Shown here: piece by piece, positions 44,578-53,644 of the stretch | How the letters are laid out: each line of letters begins with the position of its first letter | How positions within the stretch are numbered: position 1 is the stretch's first letter | From: JADKCL01 sp046329055 | GTDB taxonomy: Bacteria > Bacteroidota > Bacteroidia > J057 > JADKCL01 | DNA: 64,000 bases | Direction: 5' to 3' | NCBI GenBank assembly: GCA_046329055.1 | Contig: JAXLVK010000001.1 | Location: 56,170 to 120,169 of the forward strand | Made by a program: the position numbers and the translations under genes | The notes under the pieces: model-generated | Told to the model about the DNA's origin: nothing | Database searches by the model: none | The model's input: the letters and a program-made list of their open reading frames with translations, nothing else

Positions 44578-44917
44578 AGCTAGGGGCGAAAGTAGAAGGG
44601 ATTCGGGACAATTCCATGCAGATGCCCCTCCATCGAGGGAATTGAACGGATCTGCATCGTTGAAGGCAGCGGCCCCCAAAATTTGAGATGCATCAGCAAT
44701 TGGCCTCACAAAAACCCTCCAATTCGCCCTGAATCGCACATGAGACGATTTGCACAGCAATTGATACGATCGTGCAAGCCGTCCAACTGGCCTTGGCCTT
44801 GATTTGTCCCCGGAATGAAAGACCGAGAGACCAGGCGCATCGATGGGTTCCAACCCCGATACACCTGAAACTGTCGGAGGTCCCTCTAACGCTATTTACC
44901 CTTCATCAACTACCGAC
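44578..44917. other. Divergent intergenic region
   Basis: These 340 bp separate the SRPBCC gene (minus) from the PhyH-like gene (plus). Extended frames on both strands enter it but carry no family features. I see no hairpin or repeat of note. It presumably contains the promoters of both genes. Confidence 0.35.
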
Positions 44918-45841
44918 ATGTTGTACACAGTTTGTCCTCCTTCCCCACTGCTGACCCAGGACATCAGCTTCACTCCCGCCGATTCCGCACTCTATCAACA
45001 GAATGGCATTTTCCCGATCAGGAAAATGTTTGATCCAACGCTCATCCATGACCTCAGGAATTCCGTGAACCGGAATGTCAAACAAGAGGACCAGCCTGAT
45101 GGGGTGATCCAGGCATTTGACAGGTTCTCCAATGAATTCGCCAATCGGGACGAACTCTTCAAGCACCTTACCCAGGCCTTCCTCCCCGTGCTTGCCCAGC
45201 TGACGGGCCACGAGATGGCGATCACGCAGGTGGCGATTCTGGAACTAGAGGCCGGGAAAAAAGGCGGTTTCGACTGGCACTTCGATGAATACAGCTTCTC
45301 GTTCGTGGACATCGACTCCCCCGCGCATACCCTGTGGCTTCCCTTGACGCCGATCGATGTGAACAAGCAGCATGGAGGCATGTCATGGGCACACCAAACT
45401 GACTTCAGCGGCAAGCAACGGTTGAAACAATGGGCTCATTACCAGCTTGCTGACAAAGCCCTGAAGGAAAAGGGAGCAGTATATGAGCAAGCCTACCGTG
45501 CACAATTCCCTTCCGAATGGGTTGGAGAATATGACAAAATCTACCTGGAGAGCGTCAAGCAAGAATGCAGCCTGGACCTAGGCGATGCCCTGCTCTTCAA
45601 CCGCCATACCTGGCACCGCAGCCGCCCCTTGCTGGACAACGGGCCCATCCAGCGCCGCACCACCATCATATTCCGTATGGTCGCCTTGGACTCCAAAATC
45701 AACCGAACTCTGTTCGAAAAGACCATCGAACGCATGCTGTTGGAGGGGGGCGTCCCACCCAAATCTTTTGGCAACCGCTTGACGGCCTTCAAGGATGGAG
45801 ATTTGATCCGAGACGCAGTCGCGGCCGGCGTATCCTACTGA
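44918..45841 (+). CDS. Phytanoyl-CoA dioxygenase (PhyH)-like 2-oxoglutarate oxygenase
   Basis: A 307-residue Fe(II)/2-oxoglutarate oxygenase. The metal triad is visible as H-x-D in GFDWHFDEYSF and the distal histidine in FNRHTWHRSRPLL, followed by the 2-oxoglutarate-binding arginine. WLPLTPIDVNKQHGGMSWAH is the typical PhyH connecting block. The ATG at 44918 (MLYTVCPPS) is preferred over the upstream in-frame codon at 44843. It lies 56 nt before an ATP-grasp ligase gene on the same strand, suggesting a shared small pathway, for example hydroxylation of an amino acid or peptide. The substrate is unknown. Confidence 0.8.
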   Translation: MLYTVCPPSPLLTQDISFTPADSALYQQNGIFPIRKMFDPTLIHDLRNSVNRNVKQEDQPDGVIQAFDRFSNEFANRDELFKHLTQAFLPVLAQLTGHEMAITQVAILELEAGKKGGFDWHFDEYSFSFVDIDSPAHTLWLPLTPIDVNKQHGGMSWAHQTDFSGKQRLKQWAHYQLADKALKEKGAVYEQAYRAQFPSEWVGEYDKIYLESVKQECSLDLGDALLFNRHTWHRSRPLLDNGPIQRRTTIIFRMVALDSKINRTLFEKTIERMLLEGGVPPKSFGNRLTAFKDGDLIRDAVAAGVSY

Positions 45842-45897
45842 ATCATACACGCCTCAATTCATTTCCTTGATCCTTTTCAGAATCAACCAATTACTCC

Positions 45898-46992
45898 ATG
45901 AAAATCTTATTCATTAACAGCCAAGGACATTGGCTCAACGGGTGGATGACCTCCCCACAAAGTCAATCCACAGTGATCGAAGTACTAGAAAAAGGCGGCT
46001 GTGTAGTCGATGCCATCGAAGTGAATTCACCTGCCGAACTGCAATCCGTATTGGATGGAGTTCCCGAGGGCACCCTCGTCTGGGCGAATGCCTATTGGGT
46101 CAACGACGGCAGCGGCGGAGAAGTGGGCCTGGTCGAACAAATTGAAAGAATGGATTTGCCGATGGTCGGGTCCAGCTTGGAAACCTTGAACCTACTGCTA
46201 GAAAAGGACAGCTGCCAGCGCCGACTCTCAGGGGCAGGAATTCCGGTTCCGGGATTCACCGTCTTCCAGAACGGTAACTTGGGCGATGTTCGTGCCAAAC
46301 TCGCGGAAACTGGACTCCCTTTCCCACTCGTCGTGAAACCCACCAAGGAAAGCCGATCACAGGGGGTGACCAAAGTCGAAAATCTGGATGAGGCGATGTG
46401 GGCCATCCACGCGATTGCAGAAGCCTATCCCCATGGCAATGTGATTGTAGAAGAATTCCTTCCCACGCACGACATCACCTGTGGCTACATCCAACTCGAC
46501 GACGAGATCATCATCCTCCCCAGCTTCAACTACGTCCTGGGGATGGATTGCTCCATGGAGGTCTTTGGCGAAAAACATTACAAGTTGCCAGCCGAAAATG
46601 AGCGCCAAGTCATCATCGAGGATCGCGCTATCCTGCAACAATTGGAAGAAACCCTGCCAAAGATCGTGGACCTTCTGGGCGTGGTTGGCGTCACCCGCAT
46701 TGATGGCAGGCTCGATGCCGATGGAATCCTCAAGGTTTTCGACATCAACGGAATGCCCGGCTTGAACCATCCGATATCGGCGCTGATCAAGCAATGCTTC
46801 TCACATTTTCCGACATACGAGAAAGATTATGTCTTTGAATGCCTGATCAATACGATCATGATCGAGAATTTCAGGCGCCATGGCATGATCGTCCCTCGCG
46901 CCATGCAACGCCACCACCTCTTCAATTTGGAAAGCAAGACTGCGATCAAACTGAGGGCAAATGCCCCGATACAACCGATGCCTGTCAGGTGA
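45898..46992 (+). CDS. ATP-grasp ligase (D-Ala-D-Ala-ligase-like)
   Basis: A 364-residue ATP-grasp enzyme expected to join a carboxylate to an amine with ATP hydrolysis. Visible features are MVGSSLETLNLLLEKDSCQRRL (pre-ATP-grasp), FPLVVKPTKESRSQGV (ATP lysine and glycine-rich loop), VIVEEFLPTHDITCGYI, VVGVTRIDGRLDADG and KVFDINGMPGLN (metal-binding acid and asparagine). It resembles D-alanine-D-alanine ligases but is probably not the cell-wall enzyme, given its position after a PhyH oxygenase and away from mur genes. The product may be a dipeptide-like metabolite; this is inference. Confidence 0.8.
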   Translation: MKILFINSQGHWLNGWMTSPQSQSTVIEVLEKGGCVVDAIEVNSPAELQSVLDGVPEGTLVWANAYWVNDGSGGEVGLVEQIERMDLPMVGSSLETLNLLLEKDSCQRRLSGAGIPVPGFTVFQNGNLGDVRAKLAETGLPFPLVVKPTKESRSQGVTKVENLDEAMWAIHAIAEAYPHGNVIVEEFLPTHDITCGYIQLDDEIIILPSFNYVLGMDCSMEVFGEKHYKLPAENERQVIIEDRAILQQLEETLPKIVDLLGVVGVTRIDGRLDADGILKVFDINGMPGLNHPISALIKQCFSHFPTYEKDYVFECLINTIMIENFRRHGMIVPRAMQRHHLFNLESKTAIKLRANAPIQPMPVR

Positions 46993-47036
46993 TGGGCCAC
47001 CAGCCACTGGAGCCACTGAAAGTGGAATTCATGGAA

Positions 47037-47615
47037 TCACTGGATCCAATAGGGATTTCCGTGCCCAGGGAATACCTGGGAAATCCCCTTGGATTTCAGG
47101 AGATTCCATGATTCCTGTTGCTGGGTTTCAGCTTCTGTCAAGAGGCTTTCAGCATAAAGGTCGCCCGTGAAACACTCCCCGGAATCCAGCACCAGGCTCA
47201 GGCTGTCGTCCGTATGCCCCGGCGTCGCGACCACCTCGCCCCCGAATCCAATCGATTTGAGAAAGGATCGTGATTCCTCCACCCTTTTCCCAAGGTTGTC
47301 CTGATGACGCAGATGAGTGTAGGGCCATTTTCCTCCGATAATGGTCTCCATGGGCGCAATCGCATCCCGCTGCGCATCAAAGAGAATGAATCTCAGTCCC
47401 TGATCCTTGAGTTCCTGCACAGCCCCAGCATGGTCCACATGAAAATGCGTGACCATCAGGTAATCGATATCGCTCAACCGAAATCCTGTTTTCCGCATCT
47501 CCCTCCCGAGGTGATGGATCGTCCCCGGAAATCCTGCATCCACAAGCAACCGATGCGTCTCGCTCACAAGAAGATACAGGTTGATGGCTTTGTCCCCGAC
47601 ATTGAAGATCTGCAT
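47037..47615 (-). CDS. Metallo-beta-lactamase-fold hydrolase
   Basis: A 192-residue MBL-fold protein with the zinc motifs THFHVDHAG (HxHxDH), ATPGHTDDSLSLVL, CFTGDLY and VFPGHGNP. It starts at ATG 47615 (MQIFNVGDKAINLYLL), with only a TTG further upstream. Family members hydrolyse thioesters, lactones, phosphodiesters or glyoxalase-type substrates, and none can be chosen here. It is convergent with the ATP-grasp gene. Confidence 0.88.
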   Translation of the reverse strand: MQIFNVGDKAINLYLLVSETHRLLVDAGFPGTIHHLGREMRKTGFRLSDIDYLMVTHFHVDHAGAVQELKDQGLRFILFDAQRDAIAPMETIIGGKWPYTHLRHQDNLGKRVEESRSFLKSIGFGGEVVATPGHTDDSLSLVLDSGECFTGDLYAESLLTEAETQQQESWNLLKSKGISQVFPGHGNPYWIQ

Positions 47616-47760
47616 TAGTGGCAAAATTGACAGTTTTTTCAATGGCAGTGTGGGGTACCATGCATCGGTGCAATGATTCCGGTCTTGCAGCCTCGATTGG
47701 AGAAACTTCCATCAGCTTGGGTTCATCGGCGACGAACACGATCCGGCTTGGCCTCACGAT

Positions 47761-49437
47761 TCACACACTGAGCCGAGCCTTCCAAGCCGCCCCCTGCTCC
47801 AATCCCATCGCATAGCCCAAGTCCCAAATCCGCCGCACAGCATGGAAATCCAGTGTCCCGAACTCATGCACCGGGATGCGGATGGTGAGATCAGGCGGAT
47901 GGTTCAGCAGCTTTTCCTCCTGCAAATGCAAGGCACTCAATTCATAGCTTTTCAGGATGATCGCTGGAAGGATGGGGCGGAAACGGGCTGAGTGGAACGG
48001 ATTGAGGTACCTGAACAGCAACCGCCAACCGGAAGAGGTGTCGGGAAACTTGCCCTTGAAATGGATGGGAGACCACTTGGACATGTCGCTCAAGATCAAT
48101 TTGCCAGCAGGAAACAGCTTCGCGATGTCCGTCGGGGCATTGTTCAGCAGGCCGCCATCCACCAAAATCTCGCCTTCCAACTCCTGGGGAGCGAAAATGC
48201 CGGGGATTGCAGTGCTCGCTTTCAACGCGGGCAACAGCGGTCCCCGCCGATGCGCCACCACCTTGCCAGTGCTGAGGCTAGAAGACACGCAGGCAAACGG
48301 CAACCACAAGTCCTCGATCGCCCAATCCCCCGCATAGCGCTCCATGATGGCATTGAAGGTCTTTCCAGCCAGCAAGGACAGGAACGGAAAGGTATAATCC
48401 GTGAGTCGGCGGCTCTTCCGGCTGATTTCCTCCAAGAAGCCCAAGTAATCCTCCCGTGGCATCGCCATCGCATGGCAGACGGTCATCAAGGCCCCGGCGC
48501 TCGTACCGATCAGATAGTCAATGGGAATGCCGACTTCGACCAAAGCCGACACCAAGCCGAGATGTGCCGCTCCCCTCGCCCCACCCCCGCTGCATACCAA
48601 GCCGATGGCATTGCCAGTCAGGCACCGCGCAAGCCGCTCCCAATCCGCCGCATGGTCCGCCGCGATATGGTAATGGTTGCTGATATCTGCGGAATCCAGC
48701 CATTGGGCGGTGCCTTTGGGGGATTCCCTCCGACTGCGATGCAGCAATACCAATTCGCAGGGCTTTCCCCACTGCGGGATGCCGGGTGATGTGGGCAATG
48801 GTGGCCTTTTTTCGCCATTCCCCAGCAAAATGCACTTGTCCGACTCGCGCTCGCAGAAGCTGTTCCACTCTATATCATGACGATCCCCAATCAAGAGAGT
48901 GAAGTCGAAGGCCTCGCGGCAATGCTGCACCCGCGCATCCCAGTCGGTCACCTCGCTTCGATCAAGGACAATGTTGCTTCCGTGGCTGCCGATCAGTTGT
49001 TGCAGGCGACTCAGGAATCCCCGCTCATCCACCTCCTCGCCGAGCGGCTGCAACCACAGCACCTTGTTTTTCGAGGGCGGACGGTACATGCGCTGCGCCC
49101 GCAGGGAGATCGAACGCAACAATTCCCGGTTCCATGCAGGCGATTCCTCGATCAATGCAAAGAACTCATCGTAGGCGATGCAGACCAATCGGCAGGCACT
49201 CACAGCGCGGACATTGGCGGAGGCGGGCTTGCCAGTGATGGCAGCCATTTCGCCAAAAAATTCGCCCTGTGATATCTCTCCCAGCCATTTCGAATTCCCC
49301 TCGGCATCCACCACATGCGTCTCCAATCGCCCCTCCGCCACCCAATAGACGCAGCCGGGCCGTGTACCTTGAACGATCACCTCGTCACCTGCCTGATACA
49401 GCTTTTCAATCCCTTGAGGGGCATCTGGCGTGGTCAT
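47761..49437 (-). CDS. Patatin-like phospholipase with N-terminal cyclic-nucleotide-binding domain
   Basis: A 558-residue protein of the neuropathy-target-esterase type. Residues about 10-125 form a CAP-ED/cNMP domain (QAGDEVIVQGTRPGCVYWV, ISQGEFFGEMAAITGKPASA). A linker region (RDHDIEWN-like segment, about 130-290) follows. The patatin domain carries GLVCSGGGARGAAHLG (oxyanion hole), GTSAG (nucleophile serine) and VDGGLLNNAP (catalytic aspartate). It likely hydrolyses phospholipids at the membrane under nucleotide control. The ATG at 49437 overlaps the stop of the upstream gene (ATGA), so the two are translationally coupled. Confidence 0.88.
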   Translation of the reverse strand: MTTPDAPQGIEKLYQAGDEVIVQGTRPGCVYWVAEGRLETHVVDAEGNSKWLGEISQGEFFGEMAAITGKPASANVRAVSACRLVCIAYDEFFALIEESPAWNRELLRSISLRAQRMYRPPSKNKVLWLQPLGEEVDERGFLSRLQQLIGSHGSNIVLDRSEVTDWDARVQHCREAFDFTLLIGDRHDIEWNSFCERESDKCILLGNGEKRPPLPTSPGIPQWGKPCELVLLHRSRRESPKGTAQWLDSADISNHYHIAADHAADWERLARCLTGNAIGLVCSGGGARGAAHLGLVSALVEVGIPIDYLIGTSAGALMTVCHAMAMPREDYLGFLEEISRKSRRLTDYTFPFLSLLAGKTFNAIMERYAGDWAIEDLWLPFACVSSSLSTGKVVAHRRGPLLPALKASTAIPGIFAPQELEGEILVDGGLLNNAPTDIAKLFPAGKLILSDMSKWSPIHFKGKFPDTSSGWRLLFRYLNPFHSARFRPILPAIILKSYELSALHLQEEKLLNHPPDLTIRIPVHEFGTLDFHAVRRIWDLGYAMGLEQGAAWKARLSV

Positions 49438-50696
49438 GCGTTTTCGGCGAAAATCTGATCGTTCATTTGGATGCGCTCGGAGATCAGCCGGTGGAGATGC
49501 TCCATGAGTGCCGGAGCCTCGGAACGCAACAAGGCAATGGTGCCGGGACCCATTTGCAGCAATTTGCATTTTCCGACCGCCTGCACGGTCGCCGTGGCCG
49601 GAATCCCCAAAATCGCTCCGATTTCACCCACGATCGCCCCAGGCGCCAATTGATCGACGGTGTGCATTCCCTGCGTTGTGGGAAGATGCACTAGCAAGGA
49701 ACCCTGAACCAGGAAGTAGATTGATTGCTGCGGGTGGCCATGGGTGATCAGTTCCTGATGCGGATGGATCGTGACCTCCCAGATCTCTCTGGCGATCTTA
49801 TGGACCGCGGCGGCTGGCAATTGATCCTGCCCGACGATGTGCTGGAGCATGGCCACATGCTGCTGCTGACGCGCCCGAGGATGCAAGCGCAACCAAATCC
49901 GTTTCAAGGCGGCCCCAATCCCGATCCGCTTCGCGACCATGTCCCACATCAGGCGGAGGTCGATCGGGAAAAAGGTCAGCAGGCCCCTCCCCTTCCCGAA
50001 ATCCGGGTTTTTCCCAAGGAAATAGCGCACGGCGGGATGGTTCGAATTGTTCCAATACCTGGCCTCCAGCGGTCCCATGTTCGTGAATGAGGCACCTTGC
50101 AGCACAAATGCCTCATAGCCATGAACGCGTTGGTAGCCGCCTTGCTGGCACAGCGCCTCGAAAACCGAAGTTTCACGTGCTGTCAATTCCTCCTTCGGGA
50201 AGGGGTACATCCTCGGCATCCCGTCCGCAAAGAGCTTGAAGCTGGAAGGGTGCATCAGGCCGATCATCCCATAGATTTTCCGAAACGGGAACCGCAGCCG
50301 ATACCGCCAATACAGGATCCCCGGAAACTGCGCGGTGCTGTTTTGGCCACGAAAATCAGGATGCACACCCGCCCGCGACTTCCAGCAGGCGACCATCCGC
50401 CCTCCGACCTGATAATGCGCGATCCGGATCGAGCTGTACCCTACGACCTTGCCGCCGGACTGCATCGTCATCACCCAGGCCTCGTCCCCATTTTGCCCCA
50501 GCAATGTCGCCTTGGTCTTCTCAGGTGACGCATCGGTGAACACCTCCCGTTCCATTTCGATGATTTGATCGACGATTGCATGGCTCAGCGCTTGCGGAGC
50601 CTTGCTCAGGCAGGTGATTTTCGTCTTCAGCGGTGCCCGGGGCATTGCTGCCTTGGTACGAGGCGACTCGGCTGTGGGCGATGAATTGATTTCCAT
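49434..50696 (-). CDS. GNAT-like acyltransferase with C-terminal cyclic-nucleotide-binding domain
   Basis: A 420-residue two-domain protein. The N-terminal part (about 25-280) looks like an N-acyltransferase fold: EMEREVFTDASPEKTKATLL, WVMTMQSGGKVVGYSSIRI and SRAGVHPDFRGQNSTAQ (acetyl-CoA loop position). The C-terminal part (about 285-410) is a CAP-ED domain: QELITHGHPQQSIYFLVQGS, LAPGAIVGEIGAILGIPATA. Its stop overlaps the start of the patatin gene, whose N-terminal domain is also cNMP-binding. The acyltransferase assignment is moderate; substrate unknown. Confidence 0.7.
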   Translation of the reverse strand: MEINSSPTAESPRTKAAMPRAPLKTKITCLSKAPQALSHAIVDQIIEMEREVFTDASPEKTKATLLGQNGDEAWVMTMQSGGKVVGYSSIRIAHYQVGGRMVACWKSRAGVHPDFRGQNSTAQFPGILYWRYRLRFPFRKIYGMIGLMHPSSFKLFADGMPRMYPFPKEELTARETSVFEALCQQGGYQRVHGYEAFVLQGASFTNMGPLEARYWNNSNHPAVRYFLGKNPDFGKGRGLLTFFPIDLRLMWDMVAKRIGIGAALKRIWLRLHPRARQQQHVAMLQHIVGQDQLPAAAVHKIAREIWEVTIHPHQELITHGHPQQSIYFLVQGSLLVHLPTTQGMHTVDQLAPGAIVGEIGAILGIPATATVQAVGKCKLLQMGPGTIALLRSEAPALMEHLHRLISERIQMNDQIFAENA

Positions 50697-50916
50697 GTTG
50701 GTTTTTGCTGGGAATGCACCAACGAGGGGCAGGCAGCCATCGCTGCGGGGCTAGTCCTCCTCATGATGTGGCGAGTCCAATACGTGCAGTTTACCCGCCC
50801 AAAATGCACGATTCTGTCACAAGAAGCCCGCTTGTTTACCAAATGTAAACGCTTCCAAGGCTCCAAATTGGGAGACTTTCGATGAACTACTCAGATTTAC
50901 CTTGGTTCCGGCGGCT

Positions 50917-51702
50917 CTACAATCCAGCCCCAGTGCCGATTTGTTCCGATAACCGTACAACGAACCGCGCCATCGTCCCGCCATCCACGACGTCGTGGTC
51001 CATCAGGATGGTCATGTTGAGGATTTCTCGGATTTCGATTTGGTCATTCACCACTGCAGGCTTCTTGATGATGCTGCCAACTCCGAAGCAGATGGGGTGG
51101 ATCGAGATCGGCAGGAACCAGCCATTGACGTTGCCCATCATGCCTACCGAGGTGAAGGCGACATTGCCCATTTTGGAGAATGCCAGCTTCGGGTGCCGGA
51201 GCATGTACCGCCAAACATACCGCCTCAGCACCCCGGGCAGGTGGTAATAGAGCCTTTCGAGGCTGCTTGGCTTCCTGTGCAGGACAATGTCCCCGCTGCC
51301 TAGCCTCTGGACCTTGGCCGCCTCGATTTGTTCCATGATCGAACCGATGCTCCGTTCATTGGCCTTCTCAATGATCAACGGAATCGGCACCTGATGTCCC
51401 TGCACCTCCTTTTCGACCACGATCGACACATTCACATCCTTGAAAATGATCGTCTTCCGCTTCCCGAGGGAAAAAGCAGCGACGGCATCGAATTCATGGA
51501 TCGTCTGGCTGATGACCTGAATGAGCCAAGCCGTGAGGGAGATGTAGTTGCCAGCCTCTTTTTGCCGCTGAATGGCCGCCCTCGCCACGGAAACATCCAC
51601 CTCGATCATGGCTGCGACATGGTGCCGCTGCACCCCGATGGCACAGATGTCATTGGTCGCGATCCGCGATTTGGGAAAAGTGTTGATGCGGTATTCCGTC
51701 AT
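50917..51702 (-). CDS. Stand-alone E2-type (2-oxo acid dehydrogenase family) acyltransferase
   Basis: A 261-residue protein that is only the catalytic CAT/E2-like domain: RINTFPKSRIATNDICAIG, the central VNVSIVVEKEVQGHQVPIPL block, and near the C-terminus ILMDHDVVDGGTMARFV, equivalent to the HxxxDG active site. There is no lipoyl or peripheral-subunit-binding domain, so it is not an ordinary dehydrogenase-complex E2. It lies 220 nt upstream of the cNMP-GNAT/patatin pair on the same strand and could form one lipid- or metabolite-modifying group with them. Confidence 0.82.
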   Translation of the reverse strand: MTEYRINTFPKSRIATNDICAIGVQRHHVAAMIEVDVSVARAAIQRQKEAGNYISLTAWLIQVISQTIHEFDAVAAFSLGKRKTIIFKDVNVSIVVEKEVQGHQVPIPLIIEKANERSIGSIMEQIEAAKVQRLGSGDIVLHRKPSSLERLYYHLPGVLRRYVWRYMLRHPKLAFSKMGNVAFTSVGMMGNVNGWFLPISIHPICFGVGSIIKKPAVVNDQIEIREILNMTILMDHDVVDGGTMARFVVRLSEQIGTGAGL

Positions 51703-51879
51703 TGGTTGTGGGTCTCCGAGTCTAGGTTCCGATGAATTTCTGTCGTTGCCCTCATTGACTTACAAGATCGGCGGATTGGGCTGAGTTCGGACAATCCTGT
51801 CCAATGTTACCCTTGGCCCGCAAGTCTGCCTTGAATTGCCTATCTTGGCCTCACCATTGTCAAAAAAGCAGCGTTTCCT

Positions 51880-52410
51880 ATGCCAACCCACCGCTTCAGA
51901 ATGCCTCCCACCCAGACTTGGAGCTTTGGTTTTGTCGTCCTTGGGCTTTGTCTGGGTATGATGTCCTCCTGCCATCGGCCGCATTTCAGAAGGCAACAAG
52001 CAAATGAAGCCACGGGACTCACCCGGAAGGATTCCTTGCTCTCGTTGGAATTCCCGCTGCCAGACTATTTCGACGCGGAGAAAGACCTGCTGCTCAAGCA
52101 TTCCCAACCAGCCGAGAAGGTCCTCGTCCCCGACGGGAAAGCCATGGAAGGGCATTTCAACAGCGGCATCATCTCCCTCGTCTTCGATGAAATCGATGGA
52201 GAACCACAGCACCTAGACGGACACCTTGAAGGCGGCAACCCTGATGATCGGGTTTCCCTCCTCATCTATGGCATCCCCGACCGCCAACTCGACCGCTTGG
52301 TACCCGGCAAAATCTACCGCGCCCACTGGATCGAAACTGTCACCAATACCCAACCCTTTGACGATGACCGCTACCGGAGGTTCGTGGTTTTCCGGGTGGA
52401 GGGCAAGTGA
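51880..52410 (+). CDS. Lipoprotein of unknown function
   Basis: A 176-residue product with a lipoprotein-type signal (FVVLGLCLGMMSSC, cysteine about residue 30); an in-frame ATG at 51901 shortens the leader. The mature part has EGHFNSGIISLVFDEIDGEP and VSLLIYGIPDRQLDRL and ends RRFVVFRVEGK. No domain is recognised. It is divergent from the E2-type acyltransferase. Confidence 0.65.
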   Translation: MPTHRFRMPPTQTWSFGFVVLGLCLGMMSSCHRPHFRRQQANEATGLTRKDSLLSLEFPLPDYFDAEKDLLLKHSQPAEKVLVPDGKAMEGHFNSGIISLVFDEIDGEPQHLDGHLEGGNPDDRVSLLIYGIPDRQLDRLVPGKIYRAHWIETVTNTQPFDDDRYRRFVVFRVEGK

Positions 52411-52635
52411 TTGACAAAGCTTTTGCCACGCATGCCCCTTCACAAATCCGGAGCGGTTCAGGTTCCGCTGGGATAGACACGACTTGGATTGAATGCCGTA
52501 GTAGGGCGGTCTGCAATCCGATCCTCAAGCATCCATTGGAGAAAATCTGTCGAGACAGGTGCGCGATTGGAATGCCGCTCAAATCCAATCGAGATGGTCG
52601 ATCAACAAAAAGTCCAATCTATTATGAGCTGATTG

Positions 52636-52721
52636 TACCGAGGACGGGAATCGAACCCGTACTCCCCTTACGGGGAACTGGATTTTAAGTCCAGCGCGTC
52701 TACCTATTCCGCCACCTCGGC
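52636..52721 (-). tRNA. tRNA-Leu (anticodon TAA)
   Basis: The minus strand folds as an 86-nt class II tRNA. The acceptor stem is GCCGAGG with CCTCGGT, discriminator A. The D-arm includes AGGTAGACGC, the anticodon stem is CTGGA-CTTAAAA-TCCAG with TAA at the anticodon, a long variable arm is formed by TTCCCCGTAAGGGGAG, and the T-arm contains GGGTTCGATTCCC. The long variable arm and TAA anticodon assign leucine. CCA is not encoded. Confidence 0.95.
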
Positions 52722-52812
52722 AACGCGGCCAAGTTAGCACTTTTGGCCCGATGCAGTGCATCTATTCGATTCTTTGCGAAAAATGCCCGCTGTCTCTTCG
52801 CCCCAGCCGCTC

Positions 52813-53274
52813 CTACTCCTCCCCTTCCATGTTGTCGTAGTAGGTCAGGTCTTTGGTGATTTTCCCGTCCTTGATCTCGAACACCGTGCAGATGGGCAGC
52901 GTGAACCGCGTGCTGTCGGGAGTCGTCCCCGTTGACTCGAACTCCACGATCACATTGTCCCCCGATGGGTACATTGCCAGAACGCTGTCATGAACATCCG
53001 GGATCGCCTGCTGCAGTTCCTGGTACTTCTGGATGATCTCGGCCTTGGTCATGAAAACGTTCTTGATCCCATAGGCCGGATCCTTCATCTCAGGCTTGTC
53101 CACGTACATGTCCGCCATCTTTTGCCAATCATGGCGGTTGAAGTGGCCGAAATACGTTTCGAGAAGGGCCTTGTTCGCGGCGGTATTGTCCACAGGTGCC
53201 ACGGTGACGGTTGCCTTGGGCTCGCAGGAGGCAAGTGCGCCCAGTGCAGCCAAGCTAATCAGGAGTTTTCGCAT
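52813..53274 (-). CDS. SnoaL/NTF2-like lipoprotein
   Basis: A 153-residue lipoprotein from ATG 53274 (MRKLLISLAALGALASC, lipobox cysteine). The mature part is a SnoaL-like fold: ETYFGHFNRHDWQKMADMYV, IIQKYQELQQAIPDVHDSVL, NVIVEFESTGT and VFEIKDGKITKDLTYYDN. Family members are ester cyclases, isomerases or binding proteins. No catalytic assignment is possible. Confidence 0.78.
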   Translation of the reverse strand: MRKLLISLAALGALASCEPKATVTVAPVDNTAANKALLETYFGHFNRHDWQKMADMYVDKPEMKDPAYGIKNVFMTKAEIIQKYQELQQAIPDVHDSVLAMYPSGDNVIVEFESTGTTPDSTRFTLPICTVFEIKDGKITKDLTYYDNMEGEE

Positions 53275-53410
53275 CGCTTCAGTGATTATGATGAATGGCT
53301 GCAAACCTAAGGATTCCAATGATTCGTCCAAATGCCGCTGCGGCGCATTCTCCCCACAAAAGCAATCCCCTAATCGATCACCACATCACTGCCTTCCCAA
53401 AATCACCAAA

Positions 53411-53440
53411 AACAAAAAAGCCCGCACTTGGCGGACTTTA
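53411..53440 (-). terminator. Terminator downstream of tRNA-Gly
   Basis: GCCCGC (53420-53425) and GCGGAC (53431-53436) pair with one wobble, and the minus strand continues with TTTTTTG. It directly follows the 3' end of tRNA-Gly on the same strand. Confidence 0.75.
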
Positions 53441-53441
53441 G

Positions 53442-53514
53442 AGCGAGAGACGAGATTCGAACTCGCGACCCCAACCTTGGCAAGGTTGTGCTCTACCAGC
53501 TGAGCTACTCTCGC
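53442..53514 (-). tRNA. tRNA-Gly (anticodon GCC)
   Basis: The minus strand gives a 73-nt cloverleaf. The acceptor is GCGAGAG with CTCTCGC, discriminator T. The D-arm is AGCTCAGCTGGTAGAGC, the anticodon stem-loop is CAACC-TTGCCAA-GGTTG with GCC, and the T-arm is GCGAGTTCGAATCTCGT. CCA is not encoded. Confidence 0.95.
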
Positions 53515-53644
53515 ATTTGAGGACACAAAGATACGCGCCTTTCGGCTTCTGTCAACAGCAGAAGCAAAAAATTTTTCGCCTTTTCGCCCAAATTCCTTCC
53601 AATTCGCTGATTTTGAGGAAAATTATTTTTCTGAACGGCGAGCC

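Noticed and set aside
52407..52688. Plus-strand frame running into the tRNA-Leu region
   Set aside because: It ends inside the complement of a well-formed tRNA and has no protein features.
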